Assembly (NCBI GenBank): GCA_013298145.1
Contig: JAAFJO010000004.1
Coordinates: 310,001 to 374,000, forward strand
From: Betaproteobacteria bacterium
Lineage (GTDB): Bacteria; Pseudomonadota; Gammaproteobacteria; Burkholderiales; Casimicrobiaceae
DNA: 64,000 nucleotides
Direction of reading: 5' to 3'
The notes below the pieces were generated by a model. It was not told the origin of the DNA and did not search any database. It saw only the letters and a list, made by a program, of their open reading frames with translations. A program made the translations under genes and the position numbers. Shown here piece by piece: positions 1 to 8,876 of this stretch. Every line of letters begins with the position of its first letter. Position 1 is the first letter of the stretch.

Positions 1-1122
1 GTTCACGCCACCAGATTTCGCAGCAGCGGCTTGAATTTCGTGCGGTAGCTTGTCGAGCAAGCCCTGCATCCCGCCCATTTTTTTCATCTGGCCGATTTGC
101 TGTTTGAAGTCTTCTAGATCGAAACCCTTCCCGCTCTTGACTTTGGCGGCTAGCTTCTGCGCTGCCTCGACGTCGACCGCTTTTTGGGTGGCCTCGACTA
201 GCGCCAAAACGTCACCCATGCCCAGAATACGCGAGGCCATGCGCTCCGCATCGAATGCTTCAAGACCGTCTAACTTCTCCGAAACACCCGCGAACTTGAT
301 CGGAACGCCGGTGATTTCACGCACTGAGAGCGCTGCGCCACCACGCGAATCGCCGTCCAACTTGGTCAGAATCACGCCGGTGAGTGTGAGCCGTTCGTTG
401 AACGCTCGAGCGGTGTTGACGGCATCCTGGCCGAGCATCGCGTCGACCACAAAAAGCGTTTCGTGCGGCTTAACAGCGGCGCTGATTGCCGCGGCTTCTT
501 GCATCATGGCTTCATCGACCGCCAGACGTCCGGCGGTGTCCACAATCACCACGTCGTAGTAGCGCGGCTTTGCCCAATCGATTGCATGCTGCGCGATTGC
601 AACTGGACTTGTGAGATCGCCACTTTCAGGGGTGTAGAAGTCAACTTCGACTTGAGTCGCTAAGGTTTTTAATTGCTCAGTCGCCGCGGGTCTGTAAACG
701 TCGCACGGGACGAGTAGCACCTTCTTTTTTTGCTCAGTTTTCAGCTTCTTCGCGAGTTTGCCTGCTGTGGTCGTTTTGCCCGCGCCCTGCAAGCCCGCGA
801 GCAGGATCACTGCAGGTGGCGTGACGGCGAGGTTGAGCCCCTTCACCTGGCCCTCGCCCGTTGCCATGAGTTTGGTGATTTCACGGTGCACGATCGAGAC
901 AAACGCTTGCCCTGGCGTGAGCGACGCGCTGACTTCGGTGCCGAGCACCGCCGATTTGATCCGCTCGACGAACGCCTTGACCACTGGCAGCGCGACGTCG
1001 GCCTCGATGAGCGCGAGTCGAATTTCGCGCAACACTTCAGCGGTATTCGCCTCGGTGAAGCGCGCCTCGCCCTTGATGGTTTTGACGAGTTTGGCAAGGC
1101 GGTCGGTGAGTTGATTGGCCAT
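1..1122 (-). CDS. ffh: Signal recognition particle protein Ffh (3' end cut by window)
   Basis: SRP GTPase that binds 4.5S RNA and signal sequences and delivers nascent membrane proteins to FtsY. The first 374 codons are present. They begin MANQLTDRLAKLVKTIKG with the four-helix N domain, followed by the G-domain P-loop GLQGAGKTT at about residues 110-118. The window ends in the methionine-rich M domain (QMKKMGGMQGLLDKLP), so roughly 75-90 residues are missing compared with the family's usual 450 or so. The ATG at 1122 is the conserved Ffh start. The gene is divergent from pilB, with about 240 bp between them. The assignment is secure; only the C-terminus is unseen. Confidence 0.97.
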   Translation of the reverse strand, partial: MANQLTDRLAKLVKTIKGEARFTEANTAEVLREIRLALIEADVALPVVKAFVERIKSAVLGTEVSASLTPGQAFVSIVHREITKLMATGEGQVKGLNLAVTPPAVILLAGLQGAGKTTTAGKLAKKLKTEQKKKVLLVPCDVYRPAATEQLKTLATQVEVDFYTPESGDLTSPVAIAQHAIDWAKPRYYDVVIVDTAGRLAVDEAMMQEAAAISAAVKPHETLFVVDAMLGQDAVNTARAFNERLTLTGVILTKLDGDSRGGAALSVREITGVPIKFAGVSEKLDGLEAFDAERMASRILGMGDVLALVEATQKAVDVEAAQKLAAKVKSGKGFDLEDFKQQIGQMKKMGGMQGLLDKLPHEIQAAAAKSGGVN

Positions 1123-1366
1123 GACGATCTGGAAATGTGGAGCGGACAAGGCCCTGATTGTAGGAACCGCGCTCATTTGACGTCGCTCGTTTGGCGGCTT
1201 CAACTTAGATTGCACCGGAAGCGCAGGTCGGCATAAAAAGTGCTCAGACTGCAACGGCGCTCAGGCAACCCCCTCTGCGCACATCACGATCTGGAAGGAT
1301 CATCTTTACAATCAGAGGTTTACGCGGCATATTGCCGAAACCACTGTAATTTTCGGGAGCTTTAGT

Positions 1367-3082
1367 TTGGCCGCTTCGTCAGCATCTGTCCTTTTGTCCG
1401 GGCTGGGACGTGCGCTCGTACAACAGGACTTGCTCCGCCAGCAAGACGCAGAGCAAACGCAGGTAGCTGCCAATAGCGCATCGATGACGTTTGTTGAGCA
1501 GCTGATCGCGTCCAAGAAACTGAGCGCCTATAAGCTCGCTGAGTTCGCATCCAACACGTTTGGTGTGCCACTGTTCGATCTCAATGCATTCGACACCACA
1601 TCGATTAACGTTGAATGGATCGACGTAAAGATCATTCAAACGCGTCGCGCGTTACCGCTACACAAACGCGGCAACCGACTTTATGTCGCCGTCTCTGATC
1701 CCACCAATCTGCAGGCGCTCGAAGAGTTTCGCTTCAAAACGAATCTGATTGCCGAGCCAGTTATCGTTGAGGATGACAAGCTAGGCAAAGCAATCAGTCT
1801 GGTGGCGGACCGGAATGACCGAACGCTCTCTCGCTTAGTCGATAACGATGATATTGATCTTGACATCAAAACGGATGACGCGTCCTCTGCGCAGGAAGAC
1901 GATGTCGACGTTGACGATGCGCCGGTTGTACGCTACATCCAGAAGATTCTGCTCGATGCGATCAATGCGTCGGTGTCCGATATTCACTTCGAACCGTACG
2001 AAAAATACTATCGCATTCGATACCGCCTTGACGGAATCTTGGTCGAGGTGGCGCAACCGCCTTTGGTGATCAAAGACAAAATCGCATCGCGGATTAAAGT
2101 TATCTCGAAGCTCGATATTTCCGAGAAACGGATTCCGCAAGACGGGCGAATGAAGCTGCAGCTCACCAAAAATCGATCAATCGATTTTCGTGTGAGCACG
2201 CTGCCGACGCTCTACGGCGAAAAGATCGTGATGCGTATTCTCGATTCATCAAATGCCATGATCGGCATCGATGCGCTCGGCTATGAGCCAGATCAGAGAA
2301 AGGTATTGCTGGACTGCATCGCCCGCCCGTACGGCATGGTGCTGGTAACGGGGCCAACTGGCTCGGGTAAGACGATTTCGCTTTATACGTGCCTCGGGAT
2401 GCTCAACAAACCGGGCATCAACATTTCCACGGCGGAAGACCCGGCCGAGATCAACATGCCAGGGGTGAACCAGGTCAACGTCAACGATAAGGCCGGGCTC
2501 AGCTTCGCTGCAGCGCTCAAATCGTTCCTTCGCCAAGACCCAGACATCATCATGGTCGGTGAGATCCGCGACTTGGAAACCGCTGACATCTCGATCAAGG
2601 CGGCGCAAACGGGCCACTTGGTGCTCTCAACGCTCCACACAAACGATGCCCCAACGACACTCACGCGGCTATTGAACATGGGGGTCGCCCCCTTCAACGT
2701 CGCATCAAGCGTTCTGCTGATCACCGCGCAACGACTTGCCCGACGGCTCTGTTCGCAGTGTAAAGCGCCGCAAGACTTGCCGACTGAAACTCTATTGCAA
2801 GCAGGGTTCAAGGAAGAGGAGCTCGACGGCTCCTGGACACCGTACAGGCCAGTCGGTTGCGATACGTGTAAGGGAACGGGTTATAAAGGTCGCGTCGGGA
2901 TCTACGAGGTCATGCCCGTTTCAGAAGAGATGCAGAAAATTATTATGAGCAACGGAAACTCGATTCAGATTCGTGAGCAGGCACAGATCGAAGGTGTGCG
3001 CAATTTACGGCAATCGGGATTGCTCAAGGTCAAACAGGGAGTCACCTCCCTGGAAGAAGTCGAAGCGACCACAAACGCTTAA
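1367..3082 (+). CDS. pilB: Type IV pilus assembly ATPase PilB
   Basis: Hexameric cytoplasmic ATPase that powers pilus extension. The 571-residue product has an N-terminal MshEN-type domain, a Walker A motif GPTGSGKT at residues 329-336, the AspBox/Walker B region around DIIMVGEIRD, the His box GHLVLSTLHTND, and the C-terminal zinc knuckle formed by CSQC and CDTC. The start is a TTG at 1367 that opens the family-typical N-terminus; no better ATG is in frame nearby. It leads the run pilB-pilC-pilD. Length and motifs match PilB rather than GspE, and the adjacent pilC and pilD support this. Confidence 0.96.
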   Translation: MAASSASVLLSGLGRALVQQDLLRQQDAEQTQVAANSASMTFVEQLIASKKLSAYKLAEFASNTFGVPLFDLNAFDTTSINVEWIDVKIIQTRRALPLHKRGNRLYVAVSDPTNLQALEEFRFKTNLIAEPVIVEDDKLGKAISLVADRNDRTLSRLVDNDDIDLDIKTDDASSAQEDDVDVDDAPVVRYIQKILLDAINASVSDIHFEPYEKYYRIRYRLDGILVEVAQPPLVIKDKIASRIKVISKLDISEKRIPQDGRMKLQLTKNRSIDFRVSTLPTLYGEKIVMRILDSSNAMIGIDALGYEPDQRKVLLDCIARPYGMVLVTGPTGSGKTISLYTCLGMLNKPGINISTAEDPAEINMPGVNQVNVNDKAGLSFAAALKSFLRQDPDIIMVGEIRDLETADISIKAAQTGHLVLSTLHTNDAPTTLTRLLNMGVAPFNVASSVLLITAQRLARRLCSQCKAPQDLPTETLLQAGFKEEELDGSWTPYRPVGCDTCKGTGYKGRVGIYEVMPVSEEMQKIIMSNGNSIQIREQAQIEGVRNLRQSGLLKVKQGVTSLEEVEATTNA

Positions 3083-3127
3083 CGGTTCCACAAGCTGCGG
3101 AATCGAAAGAAGGCAGGTAAGTAAATC

Positions 3128-4369
3128 ATGGCAACAGCAACCAGAGCATCGACGGTACGCCCGATGCCCACCGCGTCGAAAGCGAACATGTGGGCATGGG
3201 AAGGCGTGGATCGAGCCGGCAAAAAAGTACGCGGCGAGATGCGAGCAGCCACCGAGGCGGTCGTATCCAATGCCCTCAGGCGCCAAGGCATCAAGGTCGA
3301 CAAGATCAAGAAACAGACGTTTCGCGGCGGCGGCTCGATCAAGGAAAAAGAGATTGCGCTATTTACCCGTCAGCTCGCAACAATGACGCGCGCAGGCGTC
3401 CCGCTCCTCCAATCATTTGATATCGCGGCTCGTAGCACGGGTAACAACCGCTTATCACGCCTGCTGTTAGAGGTGAAAGGGGATATCGAAACTGGGAACA
3501 GCTTGGCAGCGTCTTTCAAACGCCATCCGATGTATTTTGACGAGCTTTATTGCAACCTAGTAGGCGCCGGCGAGCAAGCCGGTATTCTTGACTCGATTCT
3601 TGACCGGCTAGCGATCTACAAAGAGAAGATTCTTGCGCTCAAAGGCAAAATCAAGGCGGCATTGTTTTATCCCGCAACTGTGATCGTTATCGCAACCGTA
3701 GTGGTAGCGATCATCATGTGGTTCGTGATCCCTTCGTTTAAGCAGGTGTTCACCAGTTTTGGCGCAGACCTGCCGTGGCTGACCAACGTCGTTGTTGCGA
3801 TGTCTGACTGGTTCGTGAAATTTTGGTACATCATCGTACTCATACCGATCGCCGCGGGCTTCACGATCATGTATCTCCTACGTCGCGTCCCAGCCTTTAA
3901 GCACGGGCTCGACCGGCTCGCGCTCAAGCTTCCAGTGGTGGGTGAAATCTTAGAGAAGGCCGCTGTCGCGCGCTGGACCCGTACGCTTGCAACGATGTTC
4001 GCAGCGGGCGTGCCGCTGGTGGATTCACTCACTGCGGTCGCGGGGGCCGCTGGCAACCAGGTGTTTTTTGTAGCAACAAAAAAAATCCAGACCGACGTCT
4101 CGACGGGTACCGCGCTTACCGTCGCAATGGAGAACACGGGCGTGTTTCCCAATATGGCGATGCAAATGACCCGGATTGGCGAGGAGACCGGCGCTCTGGA
4201 CAACATGCTCAGCAAGGTTGCCGACTTCTACGAGCGCGAAGTGGATGACGCTGTAGCTGCTCTGTCTTCCCTGATCGAGCCGATCATGATTGTTTTCTTG
4301 GGTGTCGTCATCGGGACAATCGTGGTAGCGATGTACCTGCCGATCTTCAAACTTGGTCAAGTTGTGTAG
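3128..4369 (+). CDS. pilC: Type IV pilus inner-membrane platform protein PilC
   Basis: Polytopic inner-membrane protein that couples the PilB and PilT motors to pilin assembly. The 413 residues contain two GspF-type cytoplasmic repeats (about 75-195 and 275-395), each followed by membrane segments. The stretch around residues 180-215 (alanine, isoleucine and valine-rich) and the C-terminal IVVAMYLPIFKLGQVV are clear helices. The N-terminus contains the WEGVDRAGKKVRGEM block typical of PilC. It lies 45 bp after pilB and 3 bp before pilD, so the three genes are almost certainly cotranscribed. Confidence 0.96.
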   Translation: MATATRASTVRPMPTASKANMWAWEGVDRAGKKVRGEMRAATEAVVSNALRRQGIKVDKIKKQTFRGGGSIKEKEIALFTRQLATMTRAGVPLLQSFDIAARSTGNNRLSRLLLEVKGDIETGNSLAASFKRHPMYFDELYCNLVGAGEQAGILDSILDRLAIYKEKILALKGKIKAALFYPATVIVIATVVVAIIMWFVIPSFKQVFTSFGADLPWLTNVVVAMSDWFVKFWYIIVLIPIAAGFTIMYLLRRVPAFKHGLDRLALKLPVVGEILEKAAVARWTRTLATMFAAGVPLVDSLTAVAGAAGNQVFFVATKKIQTDVSTGTALTVAMENTGVFPNMAMQMTRIGEETGALDNMLSKVADFYEREVDDAVAALSSLIEPIMIVFLGVVIGTIVVAMYLPIFKLGQVV

Positions 4370-4372
4370 GCG

Positions 4373-5224
4373 ATGGCACCGTTTTTTGGACTCGAAGGCT
4401 GGCCGCTCGTCGCGGCCTGCTTTTTGTTTGGTGCTTTGGTTGGTAGTTTTTTGAATGTAGTCATTTATCGTCTTCCTCAAATGATGCAAAGAGGCTGGGA
4501 CGATGAGGTGCTGCTGCATCAGCACGCCAACAATCCCGATTACGAGCTGCCTCAGCGCGAGCGCTTCAACTTGATGGCGCCGCGCTCGCGTTGCCGTCAG
4601 TGCGGTCACATGATCACCGCGCTAGAAAACATCCCGATCCTGAGCTGGCTTGCGCTGCGGGGGAAGTGCTCGGCTTGTGGCACACGCATCAGCGCGAGAT
4701 ATCCGGTTGTTGAGTTCGCAACGGCACTACTCTTCGCGGGATGCGCATGGCAGTTTGGCGCTACCTGGGTTGCAGTTTTTGCGATGATCTTTGTCGCTGC
4801 GCTCGTCGCGCTCACCGGGATTGATCTTGATACGCAACTCCTCCCCGATCAAATTACATTGCCCTTGCTTTGGTTCGGCCTACTCGTCAATCTTTCTGGC
4901 GCATTCGCGCGACTCCCCGACGCAGTGATTGGTGCCGCCGCAGGCTATCTCATCCTCTGGTCGGTTTATTGGTTATTCAAGCTCTTAACCGGCCGCGAGG
5001 GCATGGGCTACGGCGACTTCAAACTGCTCGCGGCACTCGGCGCGTGGTTTGGATGGCAAGCGCTTCCCATTGCGCTACTGCTCTCTTCGGTAGTTGGCGC
5101 AGTGGTCGGCATCAGCCTGATGATCGTCCAGAAGAAAGGTCGGCAAACAGCGATCGCATTTGGTCCTTACCTGGCGATTGCTGGTATCGCGCTTTTGTTT
5201 GGTGGCTCCGCGCTGCGGCTATGA
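4373..5224 (+). CDS. pilD: Prepilin leader peptidase / N-methyltransferase PilD
   Basis: Inner-membrane aspartyl protease that cleaves type IV prepilin leaders and methylates the new N-terminus. The protein is 283 residues. The N-terminal methylase region carries the zinc tetracysteine C74-x2-C77 and C99-x2-C102. The two catalytic aspartates lie in TGIDLDTQLLPD (D151) and GYGDFKLL (D215). Several hydrophobic helices surround them. Its stop overlaps the start of coaE (ATGA), indicating translational coupling. This gene order is conserved in betaproteobacteria and gammaproteobacteria. Confidence 0.96.
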   Translation: MAPFFGLEGWPLVAACFLFGALVGSFLNVVIYRLPQMMQRGWDDEVLLHQHANNPDYELPQRERFNLMAPRSRCRQCGHMITALENIPILSWLALRGKCSACGTRISARYPVVEFATALLFAGCAWQFGATWVAVFAMIFVAALVALTGIDLDTQLLPDQITLPLLWFGLLVNLSGAFARLPDAVIGAAAGYLILWSVYWLFKLLTGREGMGYGDFKLLAALGAWFGWQALPIALLLSSVVGAVVGISLMIVQKKGRQTAIAFGPYLAIAGIALLFGGSALRL

Positions 5225-5880
5225 GCAAGCAGGTTGTGCAGCGATACGTCGTCGGCCTCACCGGAGGCGTTGCATCCGGAAAGTCCGCAGCCTCAGAGGA
5301 GTTTGCTCGTTTAGGCGTACAAGTCATCGACGTTGACGTTTTTTCGCGCGAATTGAGTGGGCAAGGTGGGGCGGCCGTCGCAGCCATTGCGACAGCGTTT
5401 CCCGATTGCGCGACTGAAGGCAGCATTGATCGCGCGGAGCTTCGGAAACGGGTGTTTTCGGATCCAGCCGCGCGACGAACGCTTGAGGGCATCCTACACC
5501 CCATGATTCGCGAACGGACTCTGGAGCAGCTGGCCAACGGCGCTCACAATCATGCGCCGTACGTTTTGCTAGTTGTACCGCTACTCTTTGAATCCAGCGC
5601 GTATGCGAGCCTGGTGGCCGTGAGCGTCGTCGTCGATGTGCCTGTCTCGACCCAACTCGAGCGGCTTCACACACAACGCGGAATCGACGATGCGACCGCG
5701 CGCGGAATCGTCGGCGCACAGCTCAGCCGCGAGGAGCGCCTAAGTCGAGCTCAGTTTGTTCTGAGCAATACAGGCTCACTCGACGCGCTTTCCGAACGCG
5801 TTCGAGTGCTACATTCCGTGGTTTGCGCGAACGCTCGCGCATCAGTACGCGCCGGAGCGAGCGCGATGGTAGCCGCATGA
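5221..5880 (+). CDS. coaE: Dephospho-CoA kinase CoaE
   Basis: Catalyses the last step of coenzyme A synthesis, phosphorylating the 3'-hydroxyl of dephospho-CoA. The 219-residue product starts MSKQVVQRYVVGLTGGVASG, with the P-loop GLTGGVASGKS at residues 12-22. Further family blocks are DVDVFSREL, LHPMIRERT and VVPLLFESSAY. The ATG at 5221 overlaps the pilD stop, which fixes the start; a longer open frame upstream lies wholly inside pilD and has no support. Its own stop overlaps zapD by ATGA. Confidence 0.95.
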   Translation: MSKQVVQRYVVGLTGGVASGKSAASEEFARLGVQVIDVDVFSRELSGQGGAAVAAIATAFPDCATEGSIDRAELRKRVFSDPAARRTLEGILHPMIRERTLEQLANGAHNHAPYVLLVVPLLFESSAYASLVAVSVVVDVPVSTQLERLHTQRGIDDATARGIVGAQLSREERLSRAQFVLSNTGSLDALSERVRVLHSVVCANARASVRAGASAMVAA

Positions 5881-6701
5881 GCTTAGACGTGATCGAATCT
5901 CCGCCGACACTGTCTCCGGCCTACGAAGACAGCCTAATTTTTGAGTTTCCCCTGAGCGAGCGGGTACGCACGTGGTTGCGGTTGGAAGAGCTTTTTTCGC
6001 GCACCCGTTCCCACGCAGCTCGGCGTGAAGCCATTGACCACCGTTTGGCCCTACTCGGCATCTTCGACATCGTTGATACGGCAACGCGAAGCGACTTAAA
6101 AACGGATTTGCTTGCTGAGCTTGATCGCCAGCGCACGCTGTGGACGGCGCAGCTCGAAAATCCAGATGTTGCGCGCGAAGCACTCGAAGAGTTTCTCTCG
6201 GATCTCGAAGCGGTAATCCACGATTTGCATGCGCAAGTGGGCAAAGTGGGATTCCATTTGCGAGACAGCGAATGGCTACAGACGGTGCGACAACGCGCCG
6301 CGACGCCCGGCGGCGCTTGCGTTTTCGAACTACCGATGCTTCTTTCGTGGATGCAACGTTCAGAGCATGACCGTAAACAGATGCTCAAAGAATGGCTCGC
6401 GCCGATCGCGCCATTGGAGGAAGCCGTCGTGCTTGTGTTGCGCTTGCTGCGCGAGTCAACCAGTATTTCTCACGAAGTCGCGCGCCAGGGGAGCTTTCAC
6501 AGAGCGCTTGCGAATTCACGTTCTCCGATGCTAGCCACGGTTGAAATTGAAGCGGATCAGGCGGTTGTGCCTGAAGTAAGCGCCAACAAATACACCGTGA
6601 ATATTCGGTTTTTGGAGCATAGCGGTCAATTCATGCGTGCAACCCGCGCCATGGCCGCACATCGCGATGTCGCATTCCGTCTCGGGCTTTGCTCGCTCTA
6701 G
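5877..6701 (+). CDS. zapD: Cell division protein ZapD
   Basis: Cytoplasmic FtsZ-associated protein that cross-links FtsZ filaments at midcell. The 274-residue product is entirely alpha-helical in appearance and has the family's N-terminal block YEFPL-like (LIFEFPLSERVRTWLRLEEL) and a C-terminal domain with VNIRFLE. The start at 5877 overlaps the coaE stop. It is followed after 3 bp by yacG. The coaE-zapD-yacG order is the usual one, so identification rests on both sequence and context. Confidence 0.94.
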   Translation: MSLDVIESPPTLSPAYEDSLIFEFPLSERVRTWLRLEELFSRTRSHAARREAIDHRLALLGIFDIVDTATRSDLKTDLLAELDRQRTLWTAQLENPDVAREALEEFLSDLEAVIHDLHAQVGKVGFHLRDSEWLQTVRQRAATPGGACVFELPMLLSWMQRSEHDRKQMLKEWLAPIAPLEEAVVLVLRLLRESTSISHEVARQGSFHRALANSRSPMLATVEIEADQAVVPEVSANKYTVNIRFLEHSGQFMRATRAMAAHRDVAFRLGLCSL

Positions 6702-6704
6702 TTC

Positions 6705-6893
6705 ATGGCCACACGAGTCAAGTGTCCGCGCTGTGAAGCGGAAGTCATTTGGGGACCGCAGAGTAAGTGGCGGCCATTCTGTTCCGAGCGCTGCAAACTG
6801 ATGGACCTTGGGGCCTGGGCGAACGAGGAATACCGGGTCGCCGGTCAGCCGGGCGATCCCACGCTCATCGAGGAAGACCCTCGCAGGTCTTAG
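6705..6893 (+). CDS. yacG: DNA gyrase inhibitor YacG (zinc protein)
   Basis: Small zinc-binding protein that in Escherichia coli binds GyrB and blocks DNA binding by gyrase. The 62-residue product has the family's C-x2-C (CPRC) and C-x3-C (CSERC) ligands and the [15 protein letters not shown] signature. It is the last gene of the pilB-to-yacG run and is followed by a strong intrinsic terminator at 6918-6957. Confidence 0.94.
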   Translation: MATRVKCPRCEAEVIWGPQSKWRPFCSERCKLMDLGAWANEEYRVAGQPGDPTLIEEDPRRS

Positions 6894-6917
6894 CAAAAAC
6901 AAGCGAGATAACCTACC

Positions 6918-6957
6918 GACGCTAGCCATTGCTTCACCAGGGCTAGCGTCTTTTTTT
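6918..6957 (+). terminator. Intrinsic terminator after yacG
   Basis: A perfect 10-bp stem GACGCTAGCC/GGCTAGCGTC (6918-6927 with 6941-6950) is followed directly by seven T residues. It ends the pilB-pilC-pilD-coaE-zapD-yacG transcription unit. Confidence 0.93.
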
Positions 6958-7028
6958 GTAATTAGTCTTTCCGCTTTTTTTCACCGCCTACCCCTCATTA
7001 GATCTGGGCTAGCGTGTCGAAGTCGAAT

Positions 7029-7448
7029 CTATTTCTCTGCTTCAAGAACGATTTCGGTCGTGATTTCTGCGGTGTGGCCAAGCATTGCCGTTGCGCTGCA
7101 ATATTTCTCCTTCGAGAGCTTCACAGCGCGCTCCACCGCGGCCCGATCTAGGCCGATTCCAGCGAGTCGATAAGTTAAACGGATCGCCGTAAACACTTTT
7201 GGATCTTCGCCCGCGCGATCTGCTTCGGCCGCGACGCTGAACTTCGTGACCTGCTGGCGTGATTTTTTGAGCATCAAGATCACGTCAAACGCGGTACAGG
7301 TTGCAGCGCCAGCGAGTACTAACTCCATCGGCCGTGCGCCGCTGTTTCGACCGCCATATTCAGGCGCGCCATCGACCACAATCGCGTGACCGCTCCCAAC
7401 TTCTGCGACAAATTGAACATCGTTGGTCCAAGTAATGACTGACTTCAT
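7029..7448 (-). CDS. OsmC family peroxiredoxin-like protein
   Basis: The 139-residue product belongs to the OsmC/Ohr fold, thiol peroxidases that reduce organic hydroperoxides. Visible features are GGRNSGARPMELVLAGAATC, with a cysteine near residue 55, and a second cysteine in SKEKYCSATAMLGH. These are the two expected cysteine positions. The ATG at 7448 is preferred over a more upstream in-frame codon because MKSVITWTNDVQF is the family's first strand. It reads toward the yacG terminator on the opposite strand and stands alone. The pattern fits the OsmC/YhfA branch more than Ohr. Confidence 0.88.
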   Translation of the reverse strand: MKSVITWTNDVQFVAEVGSGHAIVVDGAPEYGGRNSGARPMELVLAGAATCTAFDVILMLKKSRQQVTKFSVAAEADRAGEDPKVFTAIRLTYRLAGIGLDRAAVERAVKLSKEKYCSATAMLGHTAEITTEIVLEAEK

Positions 7449-7522
7449 AGCGGCTCCAATCAGCAAGCGTTGTATAGAGTATTTTTACTAGAGAAATGCT
7501 ATTGCACCGCAGCATTTAACGC

Positions 7523-7551
7523 TTGACTTGTGCGCTGCAGCAATTCAAAAT
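7523..7551 (+). promoter_or_regulatory. Sigma-70-like promoter of the anti-SD small RNA
   Basis: The -35 element TTGACT (7523-7528) is followed by a 17-bp spacer and the -10 element CAAAAT (7546-7551). The predicted start, about 7557-7559, coincides with the first base of the first stem of the downstream RNA. No such element feeds a protein gene here. Confidence 0.6.
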
Positions 7552-7556
7552 TAAGT

Positions 7557-7658
7557 CGTTGTCTGGTTCCTCCTCCTTATCAGGCAACAGGTGTCAATCC
7601 TTCCTCCTCCTTTGGGTAGACATCTTTTTTACGGCGAACCCCTGCGGTTCGCCGTTTT
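7557..7658 (+). ncRNA. Candidate cuckoo-type (CcsR-like) anti-Shine-Dalgarno small RNA
   Basis: Two stem-loops each expose the motif CCTCCTCC in the loop (7569-7576 and 7603-7610), followed by a perfect terminator hairpin. Stem 1 pairs 7558-7565 with 7581-7588 (8 bp, one GU pair). Stem 2 pairs 7589-7595 with 7619-7625 (7 bp, one GU pair). The terminator stem ACGGCGAACC/GGTTCGCCGT (7631-7640 with 7646-7655) ends in a T run. This is the architecture described for cuckoo RNAs of alphaproteobacteria and betaproteobacteria (for example CcsR of Rhodobacter), which mimic the 16S rRNA anti-SD tail. Identity is inferred from structure; expression is not shown. Confidence 0.75.
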
Positions 7659-7737
7659 CTTATGCGCGCCGCCACCGTGATCGCACAGACCAGCTTGGCG
7701 CAAAGCCATAGTAGGCGCTGCATCCACGGAATCGGGC

Positions 7738-7743
7738 TATAAT
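7738..7743 (+). promoter_or_regulatory. -10 element upstream of rplM
   Basis: A consensus TATAAT lies about 100 bp before the rplM start. No good -35 hexamer is seen at 16-18 bp, so this is a partial promoter call. Confidence 0.4.
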
Positions 7744-7843
7744 GCCAGGCTCAGTGCAAGAAATGCGCTGACTCATATCGCGCCTCGCGACAGATTCCTT
7801 GTCGAACCACCGCTTGGCGTACAACATCAAACGAGTCTACAAA

Positions 7844-8272
7844 ATGAAAACTTACTCCGCAAAAGCGGGTGATATCACTCAGGATTGGATCCTGGTTGAT
7901 GCCACCGACCAAGTGCTCGGCCGTCTCGCGAGCCAAATCGCGATTCGTCTTCGCGGCAAACATAAAGCTACGTTCACGCCACACATGGCGACTGGCGATT
8001 TCGTTGTTGTCACCAACGTTGACAAGCTTCGCGTCACCGGCAACAAAGCTCAGCAGAAAACTTATTTCCGCCACTCCGGTTTCCCCGGCGGCATCTACCA
8101 AACGACGTTTGACAAGATGCATGCGAAATACCCTGACCGCGTGTTGAAGCACGCCGTAAAGGGCATGCTTCCGAAGGGTCCCTTGGGCTACGCAATGCTC
8201 AAGCAGATGAAGGTGTACACGGGCGACGCGCATCCGCACGCCGCACAGCAGCCTAAAGCTGTCAAACTCTAA
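7844..8272 (+). CDS. rplM: 50S ribosomal protein L13
   Basis: Early-assembly protein of the large ribosomal subunit. The 142-residue product begins [20 protein letters not shown] and contains the family blocks [30 protein letters not shown] and GMLPKGPLG. Start 7844 gives the standard family length; the in-frame extension upstream is not conserved. It is followed by rpsI after 21 bp, the usual L13-S9 operon. Confidence 0.97.
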   Translation: MKTYSAKAGDITQDWILVDATDQVLGRLASQIAIRLRGKHKATFTPHMATGDFVVVTNVDKLRVTGNKAQQKTYFRHSGFPGGIYQTTFDKMHAKYPDRVLKHAVKGMLPKGPLGYAMLKQMKVYTGDAHPHAAQQPKAVKL

Positions 8273-8293
8273 TCGACCCGAAGGAACACCAAC

Positions 8294-8686
8294 ATGATCG
8301 GTAAATTCAATTACGGTACGGGTCGTCGCAAATCGGCGGTGGCGCGTGTCTTCATCAAGTCTGGCAAAGGCGCGTTCACCGTTAACGGCAAGCCAGTGGA
8401 TCAGTTTTTCTCCCGCGAAACGGGCCGCATGATCGTGCGCCAGCCGCTCGAGCTCACGAATAACCTCGAGAGCTTTGACATCATGGTCAGCGTCATGGGT
8501 GGCGGCGAATCGGGTCAAGCCGGTGCGGTGCGTCATGGCATCACCCGCGCATTGATCGATTACGATGCAGAGCTGAAGCCTTCGCTCAAGAAGGCGGGCT
8601 TGGTGACGCGTGATGCGCGCGAAGTGGAACGTAAAAAGGTTGGTCTGCGCAAAGCACGCCGCCGTAAGCAGTTCTCGAAGCGATAG
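8294..8686 (+). CDS. rpsI: 30S ribosomal protein S9
   Basis: Small-subunit protein whose C-terminal tail reaches the P-site tRNA. The 130 residues show [13 protein letters not shown] at the N-terminus and the conserved tail [19 protein letters not shown] ribosome binding site (AAGGAACACC) precedes the ATG. It is cotranscribed with rplM and followed by a hairpin at 8803-8824. Confidence 0.97.
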   Translation: MIGKFNYGTGRRKSAVARVFIKSGKGAFTVNGKPVDQFFSRETGRMIVRQPLELTNNLESFDIMVSVMGGGESGQAGAVRHGITRALIDYDAELKPSLKKAGLVTRDAREVERKKVGLRKARRRKQFSKR

Positions 8687-8802
8687 AACTCGTTGCGCGG
8701 GCGCGCTGCTTCGTTGGCAATCCGCTCGTGTACTCAAGTACACGTCGCAGATTGCCGCCTCGCACCGCATCCCGCTCACGTCGTTCCATTCGGGGACGAA
8801 TC

Positions 8803-8832
8803 AAAGGCTGCTCTCGCAGCCTTTGTGCTTTT
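8803..8832 (+). terminator. Terminator after rpsI
   Basis: The stem AAAGGCTGC/GCAGCCTTT (8803-8811 with 8816-8824) has a four-base loop and is followed by a T-rich tract. It separates the ribosomal operon from argC. Confidence 0.8.
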
Positions 8833-8876
8833 TGGGGTACTCTCCCCGTCGTTGATGTGCAACAGGACTTGGCGAA

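Noticed and set aside
4870..5220. In-frame extension upstream of coaE
   Set aside because: It lies wholly inside pilD in another frame; the ATG at 5221 gives the standard N-terminus and overlaps the pilD stop.
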